Source: JAAXIE01 sp965204245
GTDB taxonomy: Bacteria > Chloroflexota > Dehalococcoidia > Lucifugimonadales > JAAXIE01
Length of the DNA: 64,000 nucleotides
Assembly: GCA_965204245.1 (NCBI GenBank)
Contig: CBDBED010000004.1
Span: forward strand, 60,084 to 124,083
Reading direction: 5' to 3'
This document shows positions 50,348-59,002 of this stretch, one piece after another. Position numbers and translations under genes: made by a program. Under the pieces are notes generated by a model that worked only from the letters and a program-made list of their open reading frames with translations, made no database searches and was not told the DNA's origin. How positions within the stretch are numbered: position 1 is the stretch's first letter; the number at the start of each line of letters is the position of its first letter.

Positions 50348-51457
50348 CTAGAGCGCGTACAGTGCCTTGGGGTTGTGGTACAGAATGCGCTCCTTGTCCT
50401 CAGCACTGATTTCTTCCATCCCCTGGAAGGCGAGAATCGCATTGGTGTCGCTGGACGGGTCCAGGTGGCCGTAGTCAGTGCCGATAACCAAGCTGTTCGG
50501 CCCAGCGTACTTGCGGACCCAAGGCAGGTCGTCGTGGGTCTCGCAGGTCACATACACCTTCTTCGAGCCGAACAAATCCTCAGGGAACTCGCGGCCCGAC
50601 GTGTGGTAGCGGTTCTCCACCTCCTTGTATATCCATGGCACCCACTGGGACGAGGCCTCAATGAAGGCCCACCTCAGATTTGGGAAAAGCTGGGACATGT
50701 TGCTCATCAGCAGCACCCAACTCAGCACCACCGTCGGCCCGCGGAATACTGAGAATCCGCTATTCGACTGGCCCTCTCCCACTGCTGGTGTAGACGTCCA
50801 CAGCCGCACATTGCGCCGGTTGCCGTTGGCGATGTGTATGGCAATCGCCATATCCTGCCGCTCGGCCTCGGCGAAGATCGGGTGGAAATATGGGTCGGTC
50901 AGCAATCGGTCCCCCTCCAAGGGCTTCATGCAGACTGCGACGGCCCCGTTCTCCTTCGCGAACCGTATCTGGTTCACGGCCTCGTCGACCATGAGATCCG
51001 GTACGACGCAAGACCAGCGAAGACGACCCTTGGCTTGCTTCCAGATGTCGGCCAGCCACTTATTCCACGAGCGACATAGGGCCGCTTGCGTGTCCGGCCA
51101 AGTGGTCACCGTCTCCAGCCAGATGGTGTTGTGCAGCACCTGCACGTCCACGCCAAGCTGGTCCATGTGGTCAAGGCGCATCTGTACGTCATCAAGTTCA
51201 CGGGACTCACGGGGTGTCCCCATGGCCCTGCCCGCATTTCGCGAAAGCTGTTCGATCTTCTGCTCACTGAGGGTCGGGAAGCGGGTGCCCCCGATCTCCC
51301 CGTCAATCACCCAGTAGTCGCTGACATCGTTGTTGTTGGACGTATACAGGAGCGGCCGGTACTTCTGTTCCGACGGCTCCAGATAGTCCCATGTGCGGTC
51401 AGTTTCCACCACATGGGCGTCGGCGTCGATGACCTGCACTTTGACCTGTGTCGTCAT
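50348..51457 (-). CDS. Amidohydrolase_2-family protein, copy 2
   Basis: 369 residues, with the same motifs as the copy at 48998 (VIDADAHVVE, IAIHIANGNR, VIGTDYGHLDP). Roughly nine in ten residues are identical over the alignment. Divergence is concentrated in residues 35-80 (YTSNNNDVSDYWVIDGEIGG versus YSSPDKSVSDYWLINGELGR). This points to tandem duplication with incipient specialisation. It starts behind CAAGGAGG. Confidence 0.86.
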   Translation of the reverse strand: MTTQVKVQVIDADAHVVETDRTWDYLEPSEQKYRPLLYTSNNNDVSDYWVIDGEIGGTRFPTLSEQKIEQLSRNAGRAMGTPRESRELDDVQMRLDHMDQLGVDVQVLHNTIWLETVTTWPDTQAALCRSWNKWLADIWKQAKGRLRWSCVVPDLMVDEAVNQIRFAKENGAVAVCMKPLEGDRLLTDPYFHPIFAEAERQDMAIAIHIANGNRRNVRLWTSTPAVGEGQSNSGFSVFRGPTVVLSWVLLMSNMSQLFPNLRWAFIEASSQWVPWIYKEVENRYHTSGREFPEDLFGSKKVYVTCETHDDLPWVRKYAGPNSLVIGTDYGHLDPSSDTNAILAFQGMEEISAEDKERILYHNPKALYAL

Positions 51458-51711
51458 ATCGGTGCCTCCTTGAGTTTTGACTGTGTTATCAGTGATATTG
51501 CGCCCTCTGATGAGAGTGTGGCGAGAATACAGCTAATCGCCCCCGCCTTCAAGACCAACATGCGGGACCAACCGGAGGAACCGCATTTCCGTCAGCTCTG
51601 TGTTGACCGCAAGGTAGGCCGCCAGTAAACTCCCACTCACCAACGGCCCGCTACAGCCCTTACCATTTTCGTATCGCCAAGCGAGCCACCAGCTACTAAC
51701 GGGAGGCAACC

Positions 51712-52320
51712 ATGACAACCCAGGAACGTCTGAGCATGTCCGTGGGAGAAGCCATTTTCAGCCAGCGCGCCATCCGGCGCGTGCGCCCCGACCCTATTCC
51801 CGAAGACGACCTCCAGCACATTCTGGAAGCTGCGATTCACGCCCCCAACGGCGGCAACCAGCAACCTTGGCACTTCATAGTCCTCCGAGACCCCGACACC
51901 AAGGCCAAGTTCGCCACCCTCTACGAGGAGGCTTGGTGGGCCAAGCGCAAGGACGAGGGGATCAACGGCCCCCAGGATATCCCGCCCGGCAAGGGCTCCC
52001 AGCAGTCGGCCATGCGCTTGTCCAAAGAAATCGGACAAGCCCCGGTGATTGTCCTCCTGTGCGCCACCCGCTTGGGTGCCGGTGCCGCAGGTTCCATCAT
52101 CCCCGCCGCCCAGAACCTGCTCCTCGCAGCCCGCTGCTTGGGCATCGGCGGCACCATCACCACTCTCCACGCAGTAGTGGACGAGCGAGCGAGGGAGCTG
52201 TTCGGCCTGCCTGACAACGGCCAGATTGTCTATGCCCTGCCCCTGGGCTACCCCAAGGGTAGCTTTGGCCCTACCAGCCGCAAGCCTCTGTCTGACGTGG
52301 TCTCCTACGACCGCTGGTAA
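51712..52320 (+). CDS. Nitroreductase-family flavoprotein
   Basis: 202 residues: FSQRAIRRVRPDPIPEDDLQ, AAIHAPNGGNQQPWHFIVLRD and NLLLAARCLGIGGTITT are the FMN-binding blocks. The C-terminus LPLGYPKGSFGPTSRKPLSD resembles that of the 20265 paralogue, with overall moderate identity. It predicts NAD(P)H-dependent reduction of a nitro or other electron-poor substrate. It starts behind GGGAGG and is followed by two SDR genes on the same strand. Confidence 0.86.
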   Translation: MTTQERLSMSVGEAIFSQRAIRRVRPDPIPEDDLQHILEAAIHAPNGGNQQPWHFIVLRDPDTKAKFATLYEEAWWAKRKDEGINGPQDIPPGKGSQQSAMRLSKEIGQAPVIVLLCATRLGAGAAGSIIPAAQNLLLAARCLGIGGTITTLHAVVDERARELFGLPDNGQIVYALPLGYPKGSFGPTSRKPLSDVVSYDRW

Positions 52321-52370
52321 GCTACCCCGGCTACCCCTATCCGGTTAGTTCTGATTCAGAAAGGGGTGTT

Positions 52371-53141
52371 ATGGGCAGGCTGGACGACAAGGTCATAATC
52401 GTGACTGGCGGAGCCCAAGGCATAGGTAGAGCCTATGTGGAGGGCCTCGCAGGCGAGGGGGCCAAGGTAGTCGTTGCCGACCTGAATGCCGAAGCGGCAG
52501 GAGCGGTAGTCCGGGCACTGGGCGAAGACGGTAAGGACGCCATGGCCGTCACGGTAGACGTCTCCAACCCCGACGATGCCGAGCGAATGGTCAGCGAAAC
52601 TCTGGCAAGGTTCGGCCGGGTAGACGGGCTGGTCAACAACGCTGCCATCTACCAGCGTCCCGGCCTTTTCCGTGGCCCCTTCGACCAGATTCCGCCTGAC
52701 GAATGGGACCGCGTGATGGCCGTCAACCTCAGGGGCATATTCCTCTGTTGCCGCGCCGTGATCTCCCACATGAAGGAGCAGGGCAGCGGCAAAATCATCA
52801 ACATCAGTTCCGGTACCGTTGCCCAAGGCACCGCCAACTTCGCCCACTACGTCACCTCCAAGGCTGGAGTCATAGGCTTCACCCGGTCCGTCGCCCGCGA
52901 GATGGGCGAGTACGGCATCAACATCAACGCCGTAGCCCCCGGCTACACCCTCAGCATGGACGAAGAGGATGTGGACGATGCCGTCCGGGCCAACGACCAG
53001 CGCAGCGTGAACAACCGGCCCTTGGCCCGTTCCGAGCGCCCCGAAGACTTGGTGGGCACAGTGATTTTCCTGTGCTCCTCCGATAGCGATTTCATCACCG
53101 GGCAGACTCTGGCCGTGGACGGTGGAAACACCATGCGCTAG
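52371..53141 (+). CDS. SDR-family oxidoreductase, copy 1
   Basis: 256 residues: IIVTGGAQGIGRAY (TGxxxGxG cofactor motif), NNAAIY, Ser in NISSGT, and Y-x3-K in HYVTSKAG, the complete classical SDR catalytic set. NAD(H) preference is suggested by VVVADLN. The C-terminal TGQTLAVDGGNTM is the usual SDR signature. It is about 90% identical by eye to the gene at 53204 and probably arose by tandem duplication. Acts on an alcohol or ketone of unknown nature. Confidence 0.9.
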   Translation: MGRLDDKVIIVTGGAQGIGRAYVEGLAGEGAKVVVADLNAEAAGAVVRALGEDGKDAMAVTVDVSNPDDAERMVSETLARFGRVDGLVNNAAIYQRPGLFRGPFDQIPPDEWDRVMAVNLRGIFLCCRAVISHMKEQGSGKIINISSGTVAQGTANFAHYVTSKAGVIGFTRSVAREMGEYGININAVAPGYTLSMDEEDVDDAVRANDQRSVNNRPLARSERPEDLVGTVIFLCSSDSDFITGQTLAVDGGNTMR

Positions 53142-53203
53142 GAAGTGCAGCCGCATTTTCGCGACAGCATCTCCCCAACGACTTCCGACTAAGAAGGTGC
53201 TTG

Positions 53204-53974
53204 ATGGGCAGGCTTGATGACAAAGTGATAATTGTGACTGGTGGCGCCCAGGGTATCGGCAGGGCTTATGTAGAAGGATTGGCAGGCGAAGGCGCCAAGG
53301 TGGTCGTGGCCGACATCAATGCCGAGGCCGCCGGTTCGCTGGTGCGTTCCCTAGGCGAGGACGGCAAGGACGCCTTGGCCGTCACCGTTGATGTCTCCAA
53401 CCCCGACGACGCCGAGCGCATGGTTAGCGAGACCCTAGCCCGGTTTGGGCGCGTTGATGGTCTTGTCAACAACGCTGCCATCTACCAGCGTCCCGGCCTG
53501 TTCCGTGGCCCCTTCGACCAGATTTCCGTCGACGACTGGGACCGCGTGATGGAGGTCAATCTCAGAGGCATATTCCTCTGTTGCCGCGCCGTGGTCTCTC
53601 ATATGAAAGAACGCGGCAGTGGGAAGATTATCAACATAAGCTCCAGCACCGTCGCCCAAGGCACCCCCAACTTCGCCCACTACGTCACCTCCAAGGCCGG
53701 GGTCATCGGGTTCACCCGCTCCGTTGCCCGCGAGATGGGCGAATATGGTCTCAACGTCAACGCCATCGCCCCAGGCTACACCCTCAGCATGGACGATGAG
53801 GATGTGGACGACCGCGTCAGGGAGACCGACGCCCGCAGCGTGAACAACCGCCCCTTGGCCCGGTCCGAGCAGCCGGAAGACTTGGTCGGAACGGTCATCT
53901 TCCTCTGCTCCTCCGACAGCGATTTCATCACCGGCCAGACCTTGACGGTCGACGGCGGCAACACCATGCCCTAG
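53204..53974 (+). CDS. SDR-family oxidoreductase, copy 2
   Basis: 256 residues from ATG 53204 (AGAAGG 8 bases upstream; TTG 53201 in frame is rejected because copy 1 starts at the same MGRLDD). Catalytic set as in copy 1: TGGAQGIGRAY, NNAAIY, NISSST, HYVTSKAG. Differences cluster around ISVDDWDR versus IPPDEWDR and DRVRETDARS versus DAVRANDQRS, near the substrate lid. The HpaB-like monooxygenase follows after 29 bases, suggesting a common pathway. Confidence 0.9.
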   Translation: MGRLDDKVIIVTGGAQGIGRAYVEGLAGEGAKVVVADINAEAAGSLVRSLGEDGKDALAVTVDVSNPDDAERMVSETLARFGRVDGLVNNAAIYQRPGLFRGPFDQISVDDWDRVMEVNLRGIFLCCRAVVSHMKERGSGKIINISSSTVAQGTPNFAHYVTSKAGVIGFTRSVAREMGEYGLNVNAIAPGYTLSMDDEDVDDRVRETDARSVNNRPLARSEQPEDLVGTVIFLCSSDSDFITGQTLTVDGGNTMP

Positions 53975-54003
53975 GGGCGCAAAGCAGGAGCCAGGAGGCT
54001 TCC

Positions 54004-55443
54004 ATGCCAGCGCTTAACGGCGCTCAATACATCGAGAGGCTGCGGGAACACCATCCGGACGTGTGGATTGAGGGTGAGCGGGTGAAGGATGTGGTTTCCC
54101 ATCCCGCCTTCCGCAACAACATCCGCACTATGGCTGGCCTGTACGACATGCAGTGCGACCCGGCACTGCATGAAGAGATGACCTACTGCTCTCCAGCATC
54201 TGGGGAGCCTGTAGGTCTGTCGTTTATTGCCCCCAAGGACATGCAAGAGTTGGAAGCCCGTGGCCGTGCCATGTTCCACTGGGCCCGCGCCACAGTGGGG
54301 ATGATGGGACGCAGTCCCGACTTCATGAACGTCACCATGACCGCCCTCGGTTCTGCCCACGAGTATTTCGGACAGCGCAACCCGGAGTATGGACAAAACC
54401 TCCAAGCATATTGCGATTACATTCGCGAGAACGACATGGTCCTTACTCACGCCCTGCTGAACCCGTTGCGCCAGCGTAACGTGCTGCGGGGCACCGAGCC
54501 CATCCAGTCCGGTGAGGTTGGAGTGCATGCAGTCCGGGAGACTGACGCGGGGGTTGTCGTACGTGGCTGCCGGATGCTGGCTACACTGCCAATAGCCCAC
54601 GAAATTGCCTGCTACCCTATCCGCCCGGAAGCTGGAGAAAAACACGCACTCTTCTTTGCTCTGCCATGCGACACTCCCGGCATGAGGTTCCTCTGCCGGG
54701 AGACCTTCGACTATGGGCGGTCCCACTTTGACCATCCCCTGAGTTCACGCTTCGAAGAGTTGGACGCAGTGGTGTTTTTCGATGACGTATTGGTGCCATG
54801 GGAGCGGGTTTTTATCTTGGGTGATGTGCCCATAGCCAACGGCATCACCGCCAACACCAACTTCCTCAAGCACAGTGGACAGCAGATATGTCAGCGTCGC
54901 ATCGCCAAATCCGAGTTCCTGTTGGGCTTGGCGACCATGATGGTTGAGACTCTGGGGCGGGAAAACGAACCCCACGTACAGGAGATGCTCGGCGAGCTTG
55001 CGATGTATGTGGAAATCATGAAGGCATCTCTTAGGGCCGGCATCTCGCAGGCTTCGTACGACCAGTATGGGGTGTTCACGCCCAACACCGCGCCGTTGAC
55101 GGCGGGCCGTGACCTCTATGCCCGCAACTTCTACCCTCGGATGGCCGAGATTATCCATCTGCTGGGTTCCAGCAGTCTTATGGCCCTTCCGGCATCCGCT
55201 GACTTCGATTCCGAATTGGGACCCACCCTGGAGCGGTACCTGTCCACTCACAGCATGTCTGCGGTGGACCGGGCTAGGGTGTTTCACCTAGCCTGGGATC
55301 TTACATGCAGCGCATTCGGCTCAAGGCAGACACATTACGAGCGCTTCTTCGCTGGCGACCCCGTCTACAATGCCATAGTTGAGACCCGGACCACTGACCT
55401 AGAGCCCGCCAAGAACATGGTGCGGGAATTCATGGCCGGGTAA
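54004..55443 (+). CDS. HpaB-like flavin-dependent aromatic hydroxylase
   Basis: 479 residues of the 4-hydroxyphenylacetate 3-monooxygenase oxygenase-component family (HpaB/PvcC, ACAD-like fold). Visible: NGAQYIERLREHHPDVWIEG, FIAPKDMQELEARGRAMFHW, RGCRMLATLPIAHE, and DVLVPWERVFILGD. It uses FADH2 supplied by a separate reductase (HpaC-type), not found adjacent. It predicts ortho-hydroxylation of a phenol. The ATG follows AGGAGG by 7 bases. It is the last gene of the nitroreductase-SDR-SDR run. Confidence 0.88.
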   Translation: MPALNGAQYIERLREHHPDVWIEGERVKDVVSHPAFRNNIRTMAGLYDMQCDPALHEEMTYCSPASGEPVGLSFIAPKDMQELEARGRAMFHWARATVGMMGRSPDFMNVTMTALGSAHEYFGQRNPEYGQNLQAYCDYIRENDMVLTHALLNPLRQRNVLRGTEPIQSGEVGVHAVRETDAGVVVRGCRMLATLPIAHEIACYPIRPEAGEKHALFFALPCDTPGMRFLCRETFDYGRSHFDHPLSSRFEELDAVVFFDDVLVPWERVFILGDVPIANGITANTNFLKHSGQQICQRRIAKSEFLLGLATMMVETLGRENEPHVQEMLGELAMYVEIMKASLRAGISQASYDQYGVFTPNTAPLTAGRDLYARNFYPRMAEIIHLLGSSSLMALPASADFDSELGPTLERYLSTHSMSAVDRARVFHLAWDLTCSAFGSRQTHYERFFAGDPVYNAIVETRTTDLEPAKNMVREFMAG

Positions 55444-55529
55444 ACTGCCACACCTTCGCCGCGCCATCCCTCACCCGTCGTTCCTGCGAAGGCAGGAACT
55501 ACATACCCCCAGACCTGCCACCCCGCCCA

Positions 55530-55558
55530 TTGCCAAACCACCCGAACTGATGTACCAT
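55530..55558 (+). promoter_or_regulatory. Candidate promoter of leader locus C
   Basis: TTGCCA (55530-55535), a 17-base spacer containing AACCACCCGAAC, and TACCAT (55553-55558). It resembles the promoters of loci A and B in the spacer (CCACCC / CACCCG) but with weaker hexamers. An open frame starting at ATG 55565 follows, but it runs through repeat DNA and is not trusted as a gene. Confidence 0.45.
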
Positions 55559-55639
55559 ATCCCTATGATGATGACGAACGTCCCCGGCATATCCGCCGGC
55601 GACCTCTTAACCTCCGTCCTGCGCCAACTTCCAGTCTCC

Positions 55640-55728
55640 GTTCGTCCTGAGCGAAGTGGTGCGGTCAACACAGCCTCCAAGCGACCAAGCGTGGAGATTG
55701 TGTTGACCGCACCACTAAGTCGAAGGAC
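55640..55728. repeat. Nested palindromic REP-like element, copy 2
   Basis: Same architecture as 16427-16515: outer arms GTTCGTCCTGAGCGAAGT and AAGTCGAAGGAC, with an inner 20-bp stem (55658-55677 and 55694-55713) carrying two mismatches. The outer arms changed together (GCCCT/AGGGC to GTCCT/AGGAC), i.e. compensatory substitution that keeps pairing. Confidence 0.85.
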
Positions 55729-55762
55729 CCCCAAAACGCCCATCCATGGGAGCCCCTCCAAA

Positions 55763-55956
55763 ATGTCACACTATGACATTTCTCCAGATACGAAAATGTC
55801 ACAAATGTCACAATTCCCAAAAATCTGTGACATCCCCAGATACGAAAAAATGTCACACCCAATTCGTATCTGGTCCAGCTAGGAAAATGTCACAAATGTC
55901 ACAATTCTCAGATACGAAAAAATATTTTAGCTATAAACCGTGTGACATTGTGACAT
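55763..55956. repeat. ATGTCACA / GATACGAAAA array of leader locus C
   Basis: ATGTCACA occurs at 55763, 55796, 55805, 55850, 55887 and 55896, and its complement TGTGACAT at 55826, 55941 and 55949: nine exact copies in 194 bp. Interspersed is CAGATACGAAAA at 55785, 55838 and 55909, with one inverted copy TTCGTATCTGG (55863). It lies directly before the amidohydrolase gene at 56051. The TGTGA half-site is CRP/FNR-like, but the spacing is not the standard TGTGA-N6-TCACA. Confidence 0.8.
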
Positions 55957-56050
55957 TTTTGCCATGGGCTATCCCCTTTGGCAGGATAATGGTATAGTCA
56001 GCCCAATCCCACCAAGGCCCCATACTTGGTCTGAAGTTAGGAGGCAGTCT

Positions 56051-57349
56051 ATGGCGAGCAACGGCAACGGCGCCACTACCGTAATCCGAAACGGCACCCT
56101 CATCGACGCCACCGGCGCTGAGGCCACCCCCAACGAGGCCGTCGTCATCGAGGGCAACCGGATTCGCAGCGTCGGAGGCCTTCCTCCCGACGTCAACCTC
56201 GAAGACCGTGACAATGTCCAAATCATCGACGCCTCAGGGCAGTGGATTATGCCCGGCCTCATCGATGGCCACTGCCACCTCTCCTTCGGCTTCCCCGAGA
56301 TGAAGGGACTCCCCACGGCTAGGGGCACCATCAGCCCCGAGTTCAGCTCCCTGCGAGCCGCCCGCAACTTGGGCAAGATTCTGCGCTCCGGCGTCACCAG
56401 CGTGGCAGCCCCCGGAGGCACCTGGTTCATCGACGTAGCCCTCCGCGACGCCGTCAAGGCCGGACTCATCGAGGGCCCGCGCATCAACTGCGCCGGCCGC
56501 TTCATCGTCACCTACGGCAGCATCGCCGACGACGAGCCCTCTTGGGTCGGCAGCCCGGAACACAAGCTCGGCAAGCTGTGCAACACCCGCGACGAGATGA
56601 TTACCGAGGTACGGCGCCAGCATAAGCACGGCGTCAACTTCATCAAGATTGCCGACAGCACCTACGGCCAGACCCAGACCTTCTCCCTAGAAGAGATGAC
56701 AGCCGTCGTGGACGAGGCACACCGCAGGAACTGCCCTGTCACCATCCACTCCCGCGGCGCAGGCTCCACACGCGACGCTGCCTTGGCTGGCATGGACTGG
56801 ATTCTGCACGCAGACTTGGCCGAGGAACCCGACTTGGACGCCGTTGCCGAGGCCGGCAGCCGTCTCATGCCCTCCGCCACCTTCCTTTGGCGTGCCGTGG
56901 AGATGGGCGAGGAGTTCGGACGCCCTCAGCAAGAGATCGACAACATCCGGCGTCACGCCGAAGGCACCGCCCGCGTCATCCAACGCTCCCGTGAGCTGGG
57001 CATAAAGATTCTCTGTGGCACCGACAGCGGAAACAGCACGCCGATGCCCTACGGCGAGCTTCACGCCAACGAGGCCGAGATACTGGTGAAATACGGCGGC
57101 TACACCCCAATGGAGGCCATCCAGTCCATCACCAAGGAAACCGCCTACGTGATAGGTCTGGAGGGCGAGTTGGGAACCCTCGAAGAGGGCAAGCTTGCGG
57201 ACATCATCATGCTGGACTCCGACCCCCTCGCCGACATCACGGTACTACAGGGCGGAAAGCACCTCACCAACGTGATGAAGGACGGCAAGCTGGTGAACCT
57301 AGCCCCCTCCGATGACAACTACCTGCCCTTCCAGCAGGTCGGCTTCTAA
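56051..57349 (+). CDS. Amidohydrolase (imidazolonepropionase/prolidase-like)
   Basis: 432 residues from ATG 56051 (AGGAGG 6 bases upstream; a longer open frame to 55964 is rejected). Metal-binding motifs: IMPGLIDGHCHLSF (H-x-H), the Lys region HGVNFIKIADS, VTIHSRGAGS and ILCGTDSGNSTPMPYGE (late Asp). The C-terminus GELGTLEEGKLADIIMLDSDPL is the usual amidohydrolase_1 ending. It hydrolyses a C-N bond of a cyclic or peptidic substrate, not identifiable further. A hairpin with U tract follows (57402). Confidence 0.87.
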   Translation: MASNGNGATTVIRNGTLIDATGAEATPNEAVVIEGNRIRSVGGLPPDVNLEDRDNVQIIDASGQWIMPGLIDGHCHLSFGFPEMKGLPTARGTISPEFSSLRAARNLGKILRSGVTSVAAPGGTWFIDVALRDAVKAGLIEGPRINCAGRFIVTYGSIADDEPSWVGSPEHKLGKLCNTRDEMITEVRRQHKHGVNFIKIADSTYGQTQTFSLEEMTAVVDEAHRRNCPVTIHSRGAGSTRDAALAGMDWILHADLAEEPDLDAVAEAGSRLMPSATFLWRAVEMGEEFGRPQQEIDNIRRHAEGTARVIQRSRELGIKILCGTDSGNSTPMPYGELHANEAEILVKYGGYTPMEAIQSITKETAYVIGLEGELGTLEEGKLADIIMLDSDPLADITVLQGGKHLTNVMKDGKLVNLAPSDDNYLPFQQVGF

Positions 57350-57401
57350 AGCCACCTGAGACTTAGCCTCCCCGAATCGCGAAACCTAGAAAGGCTGTCG
57401 A

Positions 57402-57430
57402 GAGGCCACTGGGCCTCCCGGCGGCCTTTT
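57402..57430 (+). terminator. Probable intrinsic terminator
   Basis: GAGGCC-ACTG-GGCCTC (57402-57417), a 6-bp stem with a 4-base loop, followed by CCGGCGGCCTTTT. It sits 50 bases after the amidohydrolase stop. Confidence 0.5.
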
Positions 57431-57492
57431 GCTTTCCGCGTCAGCGACATGCCGGGATAGGCGCGTTAGATGCCCCAGCGAGAGGAGGAGAA

Positions 57493-58077
57493 ATGGCCCA
57501 TAAGGCACAACCCATCGACATAGACATCACCCTCAGGCACATGAACGGCGGCGGTGCGTCCGTGAAGCAGTATGTGGCCAGCAAGCTGACGGGTGTGGTC
57601 AGTTCACTCCCAACCATCCAACAAGCCGCCGTGGAGGTCACCTACGAGTCCAAACGACCTCGCCATCGCCAATACGTGGTCCAAGCCACGCTCAAGGGCA
57701 AGGGTGTTGTGTTACGTGCAGAGGAGAGGGGTCCCGACCCCCGCTCCACCATCGACGATGTGCGGGACGTGCTGGAGAGGCGAGTCCGCGACTGGAAGGG
57801 CAGACTCTACTTTCAAGGCCGACGGGAAACCGCTGCCATGAAGGAGGCCACTGCATCCCGGGCCTTGGAGTTGGAAGACGCAGATCCCCCGCCCGTCGCC
57901 GAAATCATTCGTACCAAGAGCCACGACACAAAGCCCATGTTCCCTGAAGACGCGATTGAGCAGATGGAGTTGCTGGACCACGACTTCTTCCTGTTCCTCA
58001 ACGCCGAGACCAGCCAGCACAACGTCGTCTACAAACGAAAGGAGGGTGGCTACGGGGTCATCGAGCCAGCGGCATAG
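57493..58077 (+). CDS. hpf: Ribosome hibernation-promoting factor, long form
   Basis: 194 residues. The N-terminal half (DIDITLRHMNGGGASVKQYV) has the S30AE/RaiA fold. The C-terminal domain is unmistakable: IIRTKSHDTKPMFPEDAIEQ, then LLDHDFFLFLNAET, NVVYKRKEGGYGVIEP. It dimerises 70S ribosomes into inactive 100S particles in starvation. The length fits long HPF. GAGGAGGAGAA precedes the ATG. Confidence 0.92.
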   Translation: MAHKAQPIDIDITLRHMNGGGASVKQYVASKLTGVVSSLPTIQQAAVEVTYESKRPRHRQYVVQATLKGKGVVLRAEERGPDPRSTIDDVRDVLERRVRDWKGRLYFQGRRETAAMKEATASRALELEDADPPPVAEIIRTKSHDTKPMFPEDAIEQMELLDHDFFLFLNAETSQHNVVYKRKEGGYGVIEPAA

Positions 58078-58183
58078 GTCTCACCCTCAATCTTGACCAC
58101 CCCTCAGCTTTGTGGTGTACTTGGACGACCCAGTCACCTGCGCCTGATATGCGTGCGCGAGAAACCAGACTTGAGGGAAGAAA

Positions 58184-58966
58184 ATGACGGCTACTATTGA
58201 CGTCCTGCTGAATGGTCTGAACTTTCGCAGTGACCAAGGAACCTTTGGCTTCTGCAGCATCACCCTGATAACGGTGGGCGACAAGCGGATTTTGGTGGAC
58301 CCGGGCCATGTGGGCCGGCGGGTGCATCTTCTTGAGGCTATGCAAAAAAGAGGGCTCACCCCGCAGGACATCGACTACACCGTGATGAGCCACGCCCACT
58401 GGGACCACAACCAGAACTTTGACCTGTTCTACCACGCCCCTGCCCTGGTGCACCACCTTGAGATGAAGTACGCTCACCGGCCCCACCACAACGACTGGGC
58501 CACTCCCCAGTGGACGGGGGCCATGATCGACCATATTCCCAACGTCGTAGAGGTCGACGAAGGATACGAGATCGAACCAGGCGTCGGTGTCATACACGCC
58601 CCTGGCCATTCACCCGGAAGCATGGGCTTGACCGTGGAGACTGATCAGGGGATGGCGGTGGTTGCCGGGGACATCATCCACTTTGGTGGCGTGGCCCTGT
58701 CCAAGACCAGCCCCATCATCTTCTGGAGCGAGGACCAAGCCCGCAAGAGTATCGAACGGGTCACTGAGCTTGCCGACGTAATCTACCCCGGACACGACCG
58801 GCCCTTCCGGTTGGCTGGAGGCGGGGTGGAGTACCTTACCCCTCAGGACATCACCCTGTCCGGCCTCACCCCTGATATGGAGGGAGTGGTGTTCGACAAC
58901 CCGCCGCGCCCTCAGTACGTGATGCCCGGCATCGAAGAGCAAACACTGGCATCACTTGAAAGCTAG
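58184..58966 (+). CDS. Metallo-beta-lactamase-fold hydrolase
   Basis: 260 residues, with SHAHWDHNQNF (His70, His72, Asp74, His75), IHAPGHSPGSMGLTV and VIYPGHDRPFRL. This is the AHL-lactonase / AttM-like branch. ATG 58184 follows AGGGAAG. It precedes the Uxx-star selenoprotein by 36 bases on the same strand. Confidence 0.86.
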   Translation: MTATIDVLLNGLNFRSDQGTFGFCSITLITVGDKRILVDPGHVGRRVHLLEAMQKRGLTPQDIDYTVMSHAHWDHNQNFDLFYHAPALVHHLEMKYAHRPHHNDWATPQWTGAMIDHIPNVVEVDEGYEIEPGVGVIHAPGHSPGSMGLTVETDQGMAVVAGDIIHFGGVALSKTSPIIFWSEDQARKSIERVTELADVIYPGHDRPFRLAGGGVEYLTPQDITLSGLTPDMEGVVFDNPPRPQYVMPGIEEQTLASLES

Positions 58967-59002
58967 AGACGAAGAGCCTGAATCGCTTGGAGGTAATGAC
59001 CA

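Noticed and set aside
55550..55882. Coding gene running through the repeat array
   Set aside because: Translation is repetitive (KMSQMSQF), passes through a palindromic element and shows no conserved domain.
55763..55956. CRISPR array or replication iterons at locus C
   Set aside because: Motifs are 8 bp, irregularly spaced, in both orientations; no rep or cas gene nearby. A regulatory array is more economical.
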